A stretch of 64,000 nucleotides of DNA, taken from the NCBI RefSeq assembly GCF_016458825.1, contig NZ_CP066744.1, forward strand, positions 253,001-317,000, given 5' to 3'. The position numbers were made by a program, and so were the translations under genes. Shown here piece by piece: positions 19,601-27,742 of the stretch (its first letter is position 1; each line of letters starts with the position of its first letter). A model generated the notes under the pieces. It was not told the DNA's origin. It saw only the letters and a program-made list of their open reading frames with translations, and did not search any database. Source of the DNA: Miniphocaeibacter halophilus. Its GTDB lineage: Bacteria; Bacillota; Clostridia; Tissierellales; Peptoniphilaceae.

Positions 19601-21771
19601 TCGGCAATACTGTAACTAGGAATAAATCCTTTAGAGTCCGTTTCAGTTACTTGATATTCTCCATAAGGTAAATTACTTAATATCAGCGATTCATTTACTC
19701 CCAGTTTGAAGGTAAATTTATCCTTTTCTAAGGTTGGAGTTAATTCTTTAATCCCTTCAAGTGCATTACTACCGTCTGCCTTGGTCGGTCCGGTAATTTC
19801 AAATTCAAATTTACCAGATTTAGCAGATTTTGTACTTGCTACAGGGTTGAATTTTTTCGTTATGGTCAATTCACCAAGAGGTTTCTCTTTATTTGTTACG
19901 ATAATAGGAGTATCTTCATCCCCTTGTTTAATTTTAAAGGTGTTCGTATCTTCGCCATAAATATTATAACTTGTTCCATAGTCAGTTGCCTCATGGGCAA
20001 TTGGACCTGAAAATTTTTCAGCAGCTACTGTATAGGTATCCTCTATACGTAGGTTGGTCATAACCTTCTTTCCACCAGCTTTCACGGTGTATTCCTGTTT
20101 ATAATCCCCCTTGTCATTGTCCACGGGCATTGTAAATTCTCTGCCATCTACTTCAAATCCTTCAGAAGGAACTTCAAAGCCTAAACTATTGATGAGTTTC
20201 TTCTCAATTACCAAGAGAATCGGATCCACTTTTGGAACTTCTACTACGATTTTCTGTTGCTGTCCTTTATTGTCTACATAGTCCAGCACAGTTTCTCCAT
20301 TGGTGGCATAATTTGTACCGTCCTCTGAAGTTGCATTTAAAATATCGTCATCTATTTCAATTGTATATTTCAGTTCAGCATACTTAATGTCAGAACCTTC
20401 CTTAATAGGTTTCTTTAGTGTTCCTATGTCCCATTTTATAGTCTTAGTTTCTGCCTTATAGTCCACAGTACCATCACTTGCAATTATTGAGCTGACATCA
20501 CCGTATACTACAAATCCGGTTCCCATTGGGTCTGTTACCTGACAACTCTTTGCTGCAGAGAGTATATCTCCACCGATTACCTGAAATATTTCTTCTAAGT
20601 CTTCAGGCTCTGCAGTATAATCTTTTCCAGAATTTGCCACACCCTTTAATACTTCAGTACCTTCAGCACTCATACTTAGAGCAATGGTGTAGATCATATT
20701 GCTTTTATTTTTTGCAAATCCTGCTTCTGCAATAGTAGAATTTCCGTTATTAATATAATATTTAGTACCATCATCTGTAGTATCAAATAAAAACCTTATA
20801 TCATCTCCATTTCCCCTTGATTCATTATAGACAAATTCGCTTTCAGGGATTTCTGTTGAAGATTCAAAATGTTCACCATAAGGTATCCAATATTTATTTT
20901 TATGTTTGAAATTGTAGCTATAAGTTGGTTCTCCATCGGATAGTAGAACCATATTTTGCATATCTGCATCAGAATTTTCAAGTAAGACACTGGCTTGTCT
21001 AATACCTGCTTGGGTGAGAGTTCCTCCCTGTGCCTCTAAGCCTTTTATGGCATTTACAATTGCCTCCCTGTCATCAGTTAATGCCTGATCAACTGTTACA
21101 CTTGAAGAGAATGATACAATTGCAATTCTGGTCTTAACATTTTCGTCAGATAGGAGGGTATCTGCAAAGGCAATAGCTGCCGTTTTTGCAGCATCCATTC
21201 TCGTACCGCCACCACTTGCTTCATAGCCCATACTTCCTGAACGGTCAATTACCAATACAATATCTGAACTGGTTTCATCGTCTCTGCCTTCTATTCTCAG
21301 TGTAATGTCCCACATATTTACTTTGCCTTCTACAGGTTTGGCATCTTTTGTCATTCTTACCTGACCAAGTTCTAAATCACTGTCAAGAGAACGTTTAGTC
21401 CTATAAGCAGTTTCAGGAAAAATATCGTACCTTATTTCAGGAGCCTCAATTTCCATTGGTCCAGGTAAGTTATCTAAATTATAAAAGGTCTCCATTTCTT
21501 CATCTAGCGCTATTTCTTCTTCAACTAATTTAATTTCTTCAAAACTATCTTTGATTTCTTCCTTATCAGTTTCTTCAACATCTACATTAATCTCATCATT
21601 AGCCTTATTAATCTCATTTTCCGTACCATCTTCGTGATTTTCAACTATTTCCTCTAATGGTGGATTATCATCAGCCTTTGCTAAATTAACAAATACTCCA
21701 TTAAAACTAGCTAAAATCATTAGTATTGATAACAGAAAAGATATAAAGCGTTTACGTTTTAAATTTCTCAT
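13657..21771 (-). CDS. Giant VWA / Cna_B repeat adhesin with CWB2 wall anchor (2704 aa)
   Basis: A signal peptide (about 1-33) is followed by an acidic linker. Then comes a von Willebrand A domain with an intact MIDAS DRSGSM (Asp176, Ser178, Ser180), and a DUF11-like region. Residues about 640-2400 hold eight Cna_B-type units (K[IV]WxxGL...EYTYTW...YEVKE) alternating with SpaA-like units (LTIKKxFDDG...YGDYKVEEIDTQGF). Five of these pairs are almost identical and exactly 600 bp long. Three CWB2 modules close the protein (starting near 2440, 2534 and 2637). Such VWA-Cna_B stalks usually end in LPxTG; here the anchor is non-covalent CWB2. AAGGAGG precedes the ATG. The promoter is the second copy of the duplicated region. 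Confidence 0.9.
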   Translation of the reverse strand: MRNLKRKRFISFLLSILMILASFNGVFVNLAKADDNPPLEEIVENHEDGTENEINKANDEINVDVEETDKEEIKDSFEEIKLVEEEIALDEEMETFYNLDNLPGPMEIEAPEIRYDIFPETAYRTKRSLDSDLELGQVRMTKDAKPVEGKVNMWDITLRIEGRDDETSSDIVLVIDRSGSMGYEASGGGTRMDAAKTAAIAFADTLLSDENVKTRIAIVSFSSSVTVDQALTDDREAIVNAIKGLEAQGGTLTQAGIRQASVLLENSDADMQNMVLLSDGEPTYSYNFKHKNKYWIPYGEHFESSTEIPESEFVYNESRGNGDDIRFLFDTTDDGTKYYINNGNSTIAEAGFAKNKSNMIYTIALSMSAEGTEVLKGVANSGKDYTAEPEDLEEIFQVIGGDILSAAKSCQVTDPMGTGFVVYGDVSSIIASDGTVDYKAETKTIKWDIGTLKKPIKEGSDIKYAELKYTIEIDDDILNATSEDGTNYATNGETVLDYVDNKGQQQKIVVEVPKVDPILLVIEKKLINSLGFEVPSEGFEVDGREFTMPVDNDKGDYKQEYTVKAGGKKVMTNLRIEDTYTVAAEKFSGPIAHEATDYGTSYNIYGEDTNTFKIKQGDEDTPIIVTNKEKPLGELTITKKFNPVASTKSAKSGKFEFEITGPTKADGSNALEGIKELTPTLEKDKFTFKLGVNESLILSNLPYGEYQVTETDSKGFIPSYSIADGKVDLAINNKKQELVVTNTPKAGDDKVDIRAKKVWVGGLLDEHKKVDLVLYRNDKATDINPTSITPQEDGQSEYIYIWKDLQKFDENGLEYQYSVREKSTPKYYKSTVTGDMDKGFTVTNEYTAEADGKLKVRKIIDIGGEDTRSGKNPEFKFEVIGPTKTDGTSALVGVKGLTEENGRYFFTIKGPECTVLQDLMYGTYEVIEVEHEGFEPSYNPENRKVEVVNDEEPVEIVVTNKLIGDNKIDFVAKKIWTDGLLKDYKPINLVLLRDGEELKDVKYDVIPKEDGKKEYTYTWKDLPERAEDGHLYEYKVKEVEVPKYYTSSIDETGKIITNKYTAKQDGQLTIKKEFDNGIKLKSEIKPAPTFEFEITGPIKENGESALANIEGLTEVPQVNDVSRFFFKLKAGESKTLEGLYYGDYKVEEIDTQGFVASYNPGQEVTLSDEVKAAIVTVTNSPKTGDETVDITAKKIWRDGLIEDYKAVDLVLLRDGKETDIKPTSITPDKPGQKEYTYTWGKLTKYGKDGHEYTYEVKEATVPKYYESNVDGLEVYNDYVAEKDGKLTIKKAFDDGIKTRSAIKPSPTFKFKVTGPESEAGKFEEIFELKAGESKTLEGLYYGDYKVEEIDTQGFIASYNPGQEVTLSDEAKAAIVTVTNSPKTGDETVDITAKKIWRDGLIKDYKAVDLVLLRDGKETDIKPTSITPDKPGQKEYTYTWKNLTKYGKDGHEYTYEVKEATVPKYYESNVDGLEVYNDYVAEKDGKLTIKKAFDDGIKTRSAIKPSPTFKFKVTGPESEAGKFEEIFELKAGESKTLEGLYYGDYKVEEIDTQGFIASYNPGQEVTLSDEAKAAIVTVTNSPKTGDETVDITAKKIWRDGLIKDYKAVDLVLLRDGKETDIKPTSITPDKPGQKEYTYTWKNLTKYGKDGHEYTYEVKEATVPKYYESNVDGLEVYNDYVAEKDGKLTIKKAFDDGIKTRSAIKPSPTFKFKVTGPESEAGKFEEIFELKAGESKTLEGLYYGDYKVEEIDTQGFIASYNPGQEVTLSDEAKAAIVTVTNSPKTGDETVDITAKKIWRDGLIKDYKAVDLVLLRDGKETDIKPTSITPDKPGQKEYTYTWKNLTKYGKDGHEYTYEVKEATVPKYYESNVDGLEVYNDYVAEKDGKLTIKKEFDDGIKTRSAIKPSPTFKFKVTGPESEAGKFEEIFELKAGESKTLEGLYYGDYKVEEIDTQGFVASYNPGQEVTLSDEAKAAIVTVTNSPKTGDETVDITAKKIWRDGLIKDYKAVDLVLLRDGKETDIKPTSITPDKPGQKEYTYTWKNLTKYGKDGHEYTYEVKEATVPKYYESNVDGLEVYNDYVAEKDGKLTIKKAFDDGIKTRSAIKPSPTFKFKVTGPESEAGKFEEIFELKAGESKTLEGLYYGDYKVEEIDTQGFVASYNPGQEVTLSDEAKAAIVTVTNSPKTGDETVDITAKKIWDGGLLKEHVKVDLILLRDGKETDIKPTKVTPEDGNHNEFIYTWENLQKYDSEDAHQYKYTVKEKEKIEDYKTIYSEDGLIVTNKYDAKINGKLTIKKEFDKKTPNTNKNKNLEFKFTIKGPLKGNGESVLEGIEGLTKEGNTYTFKLKAGQSLTLKNLYYADYIVEEIETHGFKPTYSPKDGKVNISGENIEGKITVINNYKKPIDPTPPIKPTIKEITLVGGPKTLTKNVENQLMDFVQYRLWGKDRYGTSADVAKEYNKSNIVLLASGEKYTDELTATVLANKLDAPIMLTRKNAIPAEVKAEINRLGATKVILIGGRDSISEKVEKALSGYTIERIGGPDRYDTAILVGNRVRGLTGSKTEAILVDGTNFPDAIAMTSMGVEGNMPILLTKPRELPASTVKTIKDWNLSKVTIGGGVNSVSGAVANEVKKFATVDRIAGADRYETSVLVAEQVYVKPKHVVIASGEVFPDAIVGAPYATKNGYPIVLSRGNYVPEVVMDYILSNR
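15181..18393. repeat. 600-bp tandem repeats inside the giant adhesin gene
   Basis: Five near-identical 600-bp units start at 15181, 15781, 16381, 16981 and 17581, plus a partial sixth from 18181 to about 18393. Each encodes one Cna_B plus one SpaA-like domain (200 aa). The units differ by only a few substitutions, which points to recent amplification or homogenisation. Confidence 0.95.
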
Positions 21772-21974
21772 TATATAACCTCCTTACCATGTTCGCTATA
21801 TCTAAATTAATCTTTATTTAGATATTTTAATATGTTCTAAATTAATAGTACTGAAAATAAAATTATATTTTTTAATCCCAGCCCCTTTTCCTTCTTTGAA
21901 ATATAGTCTATTCTTCATTTTTGTTATGTATCTTACACATAGATTAGTTTGTTAATTTTTTTCTTTAATTTTCT

Positions 21975-22149
21975 GTTATCGTTTTCCCATTGTCTACATC
22001 AGTAATTTTTCTTTTTTAAACTTATGAACACTCCCTTTTTTCAAAAAATATACACTAATAAACGTTCAAATTTAGCGTTTATCTATTAATTTCATATTAT
22101 TATCTCAAAGTACTATTGTCAATTTCATGGTACTTATGCCTGGCATAAT
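21975..22149 (-). promoter_or_regulatory. Duplicated promoter/leader region, copy 2
   Basis: This copy matches 10775-10949. On the minus strand it carries -35 TTGACA (22117-22122), a 17-bp spacer and -10 TAATAT (22094-22099). The palindrome TATGCC-T-GGCATA lies at 22135-22147. It drives the giant adhesin gene through a leader of more than 300 nt. Confidence 0.7.
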
Positions 22150-22152
22150 AGT

Positions 22153-22192
22153 TATAAATATAAACATTGGAATTCCAATGTTTATATTTATA
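22153..22192. repeat. 40-bp perfect palindrome
   Basis: The sequence is self-complementary from 22153 to 22192, centred on GGAATTCC (22169-22176). A degenerate version (around 10960-10985) follows promoter copy 1 at the same relative place. It lacks a T-run and lies upstream of the promoter, so an operator or cruciform is more likely than a terminator. Confidence 0.8.
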
Positions 22193-22309
22193 GTTTCTAT
22201 ATTATAACTATATTTTATTTGTTAAGATTTTTTATTATATATATTAATTAATATTAAATTTATAATTAAAATAATTATTTTTTATACTTAAAATAAGATA
22301 AAATAAAAA

Positions 22310-22352
22310 AATTCATTAATTAGGAAATATTTTCCTATTAATGAATTAAAAT
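22310..22352. repeat. Imperfect inverted repeat in intergenic region
   Basis: The arms TTCATTAATTAGGAAA and TTTCCTATTAATGAA pair with one bulge. No gene ends nearby on either strand, so the function is unclear. The rest of 22192-22440 is AT-rich sequence in which I see no gene. Confidence 0.45.
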
Positions 22353-22440
22353 TCAAACATATTTTTATCAAAAAATAAAATATAAAACTTTTCAAATTAT
22401 TGTTTTTAATTGCTATCTAAAGTATATGTTTTTACAAACT

Positions 22441-22476
22441 AAAACCCCCAAATCCTTGTTGGAATTTAGGGGTTCT
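22441..22476 (-). terminator. Intrinsic terminator of the beta-helix/CWB2 gene
   Basis: The stem CCCCxAAATxC / GxATTTxGGGG is followed on the minus strand by TTTTAG. It lies about 40 nt past the stop. Confidence 0.75.
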
Positions 22477-22516
22477 AGTATGTCAGAGTTACTGCTGTTT
22501 TTAATATTGCATTTAT

Positions 22517-25500
22517 TTATCTACTACCAAGTATATAATCCATAACTACTTCTGGAACGTAATTTCCTCTAGACAATACTATTGGATAACTATTCTTTGC
22601 TGCATATGGTGCTCCAACTATTGCATCTGGGAATACTTCTCCACTTGCTATTACTGCATGTTTTGGTTTTACATATACTTGTTCTGCCACTAATACTGAT
22701 GTTTCGTATCTATCAGCACCAGCTATTCTATCTACTGTTGCAAATTTCTTAACTTCATTTGCTACTGCTCCTGATACTGAATTAACTCCACCACCAATAG
22801 TAACCTTAGATAAGCTCCAGTCTTTTATTGTTTTTGCTGTACTTGCCGGTAACTCCCTTGGTTTTGTTAATAGTATTGGCATATTTTGTTCTACAGCCAT
22901 GGATGTCATAGCTATGGCATCTGGGAAGTTTGTTCCATCGACTAATACCCCATCTGTTTTACTTCCTGTTAAACTTCTTACTTGGTTTCCTACAAGTATT
23001 GCTGTATCATATCTGTCTGGTCCACCAATTCTTTCAACTGTATAAGCAGATAGTTCTTTTTCTACTTTTTCAGATATTGAATTATTTCCGCCTACTAATA
23101 TTACTTTAGTCGCTCCAAGTCTGTTTATTTCAGCTTTTACTTCTGCTGGAATAGCATTTTTTCTTGTTAACATTATTGGTGCATCTAATTTATTTGCAAG
23201 TACGGTTGCTGTTAATTCATCTGTATATTTTTCTCCACTTGCCAGTAATACTATATTGGATTTGTTATATTCCTTTGCTACAGCTGCTGATGTACCATAA
23301 CGATCTTTACCAGCTAGTCTATATTGTACAAAATCCATTAATTGATTTTCAATATTTTCAGTTAAGGTAGACCTTCCACCTATTAGGGTTATTTCTTTTA
23401 TAGTACCTGTTGGTCTTTCTGGCTTACTTGGCTCTGTTGGATTTGTTGGTTCCTCTGGATCTATAACAGATGTATCCAGTACCCACTGGGCATATAATAC
23501 AGTATTTTCTGTAATATTAAACTTATCTTCTGGATTATAGCCTATTCCACTTCCATCTGCCTTAGTGTTCCATCCATCAAAAGTATAGTCTTCTTTTGCC
23601 AAATTTCCTTTATCCAATACAGTTACTTCTTCATCTTTTCCATATGGTGAATTTTCATCTATAGGTGCAGTTCCACTATCAGCTCCATTGGAATTATATT
23701 TTACTATATATGTTTCTATAGGAATTAAATCTACAACAGTATTATCATCAAGATGGTCATCAGCCACTCCTTTATACTCTGTTACAGCAGTAAATAAGCT
23801 TTTATCTTCAGGGTGACGTCCTTTTTCTCTGTAGTTAATATTTAAATCTGTATTCTCATATTGTCCTATACGGCAAATATTCCCACTACTATCTACTGCC
23901 TTTTCACTATAGGTAACTCCACTACTGTTTGGAATAGAATAAGCATAACTTTTTGCCCCTTTTGGTAAAGTCATTTCAGTCACTTTTTTACCGAATTCAT
24001 CATATGTTTTTATTGTCAAGTCTTCTTTTATTTCTAATAGTGGATTAAAAGTATGGCTTGCCATAGTTTGCATTGAGCCTGATAATAATTTTGCAGTAAT
24101 GGCATCTCTGTAGAAGAATTTTGAGCTACCGGCAAAATATGCACCTGAATAGGCTTTAACAATAGCATTGTTTAAAATTTTCAAAGTTCCTTCTGTATCT
24201 ATATTCCTAGGTGTCTGCATACCTGTATCTTTTCCACTGTCATCGTAGTGTTTTCTTCTTCCCCCACCTATTCCAGCACCATAATTACTGGAAGCAGTCA
24301 CAGTACTATTATCAATCTCAATATTTCCAGCATAGCTAGGAGAGTCTGATTTGTAAAATTGTGAAACACCGGCACCTATTCCAGCGCCGTCTGTAGATTT
24401 AGCTATAACTTGCGAATTATTTTTAATGTCAACATCCCACTTATCATTCGAAATTATACCACTACCAATACCTGTTCCACGAATAGATTCAGCATTTATT
24501 GTTGCTCCATCTATTAATATATTTGAATAGCTTTGGTTTGGTTCTATTTTACGTTTATTGGTTCCCGCACCTCCTATAGCAGCTCCATCACCTACTAAAA
24601 CATTAACACTTGCATCTTTAATAGTAATATTCATCCTCACACCATCAATTTCGTTAGCAACTTCAAGGCCAATTCCAGGATGAAAATTATCAATAAAATC
24701 ACCAACTTCATAATCATCTAAATAATTAAATATATCATTGTCTTTTCTCTCTTGAGTAACGGTTTCACGTCCTAATATATCAATGCTAGTTCTTTTTCCA
24801 CTAATATTTATTTTCCCTGATAAGTCGTTTCCGAATTTAGGCGGAATATCTATTCCAATTCCTCCACCATTTCTTGTAAATATCTTTATGGTACCACCTG
24901 AAATATTTATTTTCCCATTTGGTGATATTATTCCACCTTCATTTCCACCTGTTATAATTGTGGGATTTTCTGAGATATTTATATAGCTAAACTTATTGTC
25001 ATGTTGAATTGTATTTTGCAGCTGAAATCCTATTCCAGGACCACTACTACCACCTGTAATATCTCCAAAACCAAAGTTTTCCTTATATTTTTCAGGATTA
25101 TAAACAGCATTATTAACTGCTATTACAGTAGCATTATCTTTAATATTTATTTGACCCAAATTAGTACCATATGCATTTCCAATTGCTGCTACATTACTCC
25201 CTCTTGTAGAAGCATTCACCGTAGCATTCCCCTCAATATTTATTATAGGAGAATAAATTTCTTCACCCTTATCGTAATGACCATAACTTTGACCAGAACC
25301 TATCCCTGCACCGTTAATAAAGCTTACATTTTTTATAGAGTGTGCGTCTATTATTACATCATCTTTAATTGTAATAGCACCATTTGGTCCTTTAGGTTTA
25401 CTACCTGGCAAACCGAAATTTAAATAGCCTGATCCAATAGCTGCACCATTACCTAAAGTTTTCGCATCCATCTTTATTTTACCGGTGAAATTTATATCTC

Positions 25501-26254
25501 CACAACAGTTTTGATAATCTCCACCAATTCCAGCACCTGAATCCGAGTTATTAGTGTTAGTAATATATCCAGCAACCACTTCCAGTTTAGAGTTTTCACC
25601 GCCTGTTATTGTTAAAGATGTCCCAGCATTGACTCCAATTGCTGCACCATGTTCATTACCTGTTAGATAATTGTTCTCTCCTTTAACAATTAATTTATTA
25701 TCCGTATTATCTAATACCTTAATAGCTGAAACACGATTACTGGAATTATATCTTTGAGCTGAACCTCGATAATTATCGATTTTTAAATCTTTTATAGTCA
25801 GTTTAGCTCCATTTTTGAGATTGATTTGAAGATATTTAAAAGTTATTTCGCTACTAGCAATTATAGTGACTTCAGCATCATCAATAGTTATCTCTTTAGG
25901 TTTTACTAAGTAGTTATCGACTATTCCTGCCTCTTCCGGAAGATTTGAAAAATCATATGTTCCTACAGCTAAAGTTTCAGGTACTTCTTCCCAAGAGTTA
26001 TACTGAATTGTTTCACTTGCTAAAGGTTGAACTTCTTCCTTAAGCTCTTTAAAAGAATTTTCTAATTCATCTTCATTTCCATTAGAAAGTTTTTTCTCAG
26101 TTGGAGCTGTTTTTTCATCTTCTCCTATTGTATCCATTATTTCTTCATTTACTTCTTGTTTAACCTCATTTGAAGCTAAAGTTATCGTATTTGAAAATAT
26201 AATTATTATTGCCAATATTAAACTTAAATATTTTTTCCTACTAAACGTTTTCAT
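22517..26254 (-). CDS. Secreted beta-helix-like protein with InlB-type repeat and three CWB2 modules
   Basis: The product is 1245 aa. A signal peptide (about 1-27) and an acidic linker come first. A long region (about 90-760) follows, rich in repeats such as GAAIGSG, GAGIGG and NINIxGxATV; it resembles right-handed beta-helix, carbohydrate-binding type proteins. Next is a Flg_new/InlB repeat (about 880-955, YIVKYNSNGA, YTFDGWNTKADGSG, LYAQW). Three CWB2 modules (from about 981, 1075 and 1178) end the protein. These CWB2 modules are nearly identical, even in DNA, to those of the 2704-aa adhesin. The upstream region lacks the TATGCC palindrome, so control differs. The ligand is unknown. Confidence 0.87.
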   Translation of the reverse strand: MKTFSRKKYLSLILAIIIIFSNTITLASNEVKQEVNEEIMDTIGEDEKTAPTEKKLSNGNEDELENSFKELKEEVQPLASETIQYNSWEEVPETLAVGTYDFSNLPEEAGIVDNYLVKPKEITIDDAEVTIIASSEITFKYLQINLKNGAKLTIKDLKIDNYRGSAQRYNSSNRVSAIKVLDNTDNKLIVKGENNYLTGNEHGAAIGVNAGTSLTITGGENSKLEVVAGYITNTNNSDSGAGIGGDYQNCCGDINFTGKIKMDAKTLGNGAAIGSGYLNFGLPGSKPKGPNGAITIKDDVIIDAHSIKNVSFINGAGIGSGQSYGHYDKGEEIYSPIINIEGNATVNASTRGSNVAAIGNAYGTNLGQINIKDNATVIAVNNAVYNPEKYKENFGFGDITGGSSGPGIGFQLQNTIQHDNKFSYINISENPTIITGGNEGGIISPNGKINISGGTIKIFTRNGGGIGIDIPPKFGNDLSGKINISGKRTSIDILGRETVTQERKDNDIFNYLDDYEVGDFIDNFHPGIGLEVANEIDGVRMNITIKDASVNVLVGDGAAIGGAGTNKRKIEPNQSYSNILIDGATINAESIRGTGIGSGIISNDKWDVDIKNNSQVIAKSTDGAGIGAGVSQFYKSDSPSYAGNIEIDNSTVTASSNYGAGIGGGRRKHYDDSGKDTGMQTPRNIDTEGTLKILNNAIVKAYSGAYFAGSSKFFYRDAITAKLLSGSMQTMASHTFNPLLEIKEDLTIKTYDEFGKKVTEMTLPKGAKSYAYSIPNSSGVTYSEKAVDSSGNICRIGQYENTDLNINYREKGRHPEDKSLFTAVTEYKGVADDHLDDNTVVDLIPIETYIVKYNSNGADSGTAPIDENSPYGKDEEVTVLDKGNLAKEDYTFDGWNTKADGSGIGYNPEDKFNITENTVLYAQWVLDTSVIDPEEPTNPTEPSKPERPTGTIKEITLIGGRSTLTENIENQLMDFVQYRLAGKDRYGTSAAVAKEYNKSNIVLLASGEKYTDELTATVLANKLDAPIMLTRKNAIPAEVKAEINRLGATKVILVGGNNSISEKVEKELSAYTVERIGGPDRYDTAILVGNQVRSLTGSKTDGVLVDGTNFPDAIAMTSMAVEQNMPILLTKPRELPASTAKTIKDWSLSKVTIGGGVNSVSGAVANEVKKFATVDRIAGADRYETSVLVAEQVYVKPKHAVIASGEVFPDAIVGAPYAAKNSYPIVLSRGNYVPEVVMDYILGSR

Positions 26255-26690
26255 TTCTTACCTCTCACTTTAAAATCATCTTAACAATATTATCTACATA
26301 TATTAATACTATCCACATACATCAATGTTATCATCTATAAATATATTTTTCAATAAATACAAATAGAGTAGAACTTAGTATTTCACTCTATTTTCATTAA
26401 TGCTGAATTATTTACTCTTAAGTCAAATAAGCCTTTATTTTCATCAACTATATCCAAAAAAATATTACTCCTACATATCCTTAGTTATATTATTTTCAAA
26501 TCTTAATTTAATATCTATAAATAAATTAGAATTGTCTCTATGAACAATTCCAACATAAGTTATTCATTTATGGTTAATAGTATCACTTTTATTTTTATAC
26601 AAATCAATATATTCTGTTGCTATTACACCACCATTAATTCCTAAATTATTTATAAATGCAAAATTATTAAATTTTATTTACACATAACAA
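26255..26690. other. Intergenic region without recognised gene
   Basis: This is about 435 bp of AT-rich sequence between the start of the beta-helix gene and the terminator of the Mrp gene. It should contain the leftward promoter of the surface gene, but I find no convincing -35/-10 pair, repeat or small coding frame. Confidence 0.5.
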
Positions 26691-26712
26691 AGGAGAGGGT
26701 TTCCCCTCTCCT
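26691..26712 (-). terminator. Intrinsic terminator of the Mrp-type gene
   Basis: AGGAGAGGG and CCCTCTCCT arms lie just past the stop; a moderately T-rich stretch follows on the minus strand. Confidence 0.7.
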
Positions 26713-26723
26713 ACTAAAAACTA

Positions 26724-27551
26724 TTAAATTATTTCCAATTTATCTACTATATCAAATAAGTAATCTTCTTTTATATCGAAAATTCTTCCGGCATCTGTTG
26801 CCTTGGAAATTTCCGGATCAATTGGAATTCTACTAAATGTATCTATCTTTTCATTTTTTGCTATTTCTTCTATTTTACTTTCTCCAAAGACTGCAATTTC
26901 TTTTCCACAGTCAGGACATTTTAAATAGCTCATATTTTCTACAGCTCCTATAACATCTACATTCATCATAGTAGCCATTTTTACTGCTTTTTTTACAATC
27001 ATACTAATTAAATCAGATGGTGCTGTTGCAACAACTATTCCATCTATTGGTAATGATTGAAAAATTGTTAATGGTACATCACCAGTTCCTGGTGGCATAT
27101 CTATAAATAAATAGTCCAATTCATCCCAAATAACATCTTGGTAAAATTGTTTTACTACTCCTGCTATAATTGGACCTCTCCATATTACAGGATCTTCTTC
27201 ATTTTCCAATATTAAGTTAACACTTATTATTTTTACGCCATTTTCAGCAACTTGTGGAATTATTTTACCTTCATTATTTGCATAGGCTTTTTCATGAATT
27301 CCAAAGTATTTAGGAATACTTGGACCGGTAATATCAGCATCTAAAATACCGACCTTATAACCTTTTTTTGCCATTTCTGAAGCCAGCAAGCTGGTAATTA
27401 AAGACTTTCCAACTCCACCTTTACCACTTACTATTCCTATTATTTTTTTTATTTTAGTACTTTCATCAGGTTGTATTAAAAAACTGCTTGGTGCAGTTCT
27501 GTCTGAACATGTTTGACTACAATCTGAGCAATTTGAATTACAATCAGCCAA
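26724..27551 (-). CDS. Mrp/Nbp35-family Fe-S cluster carrier ATPase
   Basis: This is a 275-aa cytoplasmic P-loop protein. The deviant Walker A GKGGVGKS spans residues 43-50, and Walker B-like DYLFIDMPPGTGD is typical of the Mrp family. The C-terminal CPDC pair is the expected bridging cluster site of the dimer. The N-terminus adds four cysteines (C4, C8, C11, C15), reminiscent of Nbp35-type extensions and able to bind a second cluster. Family role: assembly and delivery of 4Fe-4S clusters to apoproteins. It is monocistronic, with its own terminator. No other Fe-S gene is adjacent. Confidence 0.9.
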   Translation of the reverse strand: MADCNSNCSDCSQTCSDRTAPSSFLIQPDESTKIKKIIGIVSGKGGVGKSLITSLLASEMAKKGYKVGILDADITGPSIPKYFGIHEKAYANNEGKIIPQVAENGVKIISVNLILENEEDPVIWRGPIIAGVVKQFYQDVIWDELDYLFIDMPPGTGDVPLTIFQSLPIDGIVVATAPSDLISMIVKKAVKMATMMNVDVIGAVENMSYLKCPDCGKEIAVFGESKIEEIAKNEKIDTFSRIPIDPEISKATDAGRIFDIKEDYLFDIVDKLEII

Positions 27552-27718
27552 AATTACTCCCCCTTATATAATTGTAATTATAGCACAATTATTTTTTAGA
27601 TAATGTGATTTTTATCATTATTTTTTAATTTCATAAATTATTTTATACCCAATTGTTTTTATAAAATAACTTTAAAATAAAATTTATGATTATTTCTAAT
27701 ATTATAAACAATAAATAA

Positions 27719-27742
27719 AAAAAGAGCATCTCTGCTCTTATT
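27719..27742 (-). terminator. Intrinsic terminator overlapping the ComK-like stop codon
   Basis: AAGAGC and GCTCTT arms with a 6-nt loop are followed on the minus strand by a T-run. The stem includes the stop region of the 27738-28196 gene. Confidence 0.8.

Noticed and set aside
25001-25423. Rightward 140-codon frame within the beta-helix gene
   Set aside because: It lies wholly antisense to a well-supported gene, is rich in Ile/Tyr/Cys from AT bias, and has no ribosome-binding site or recognisable motif.
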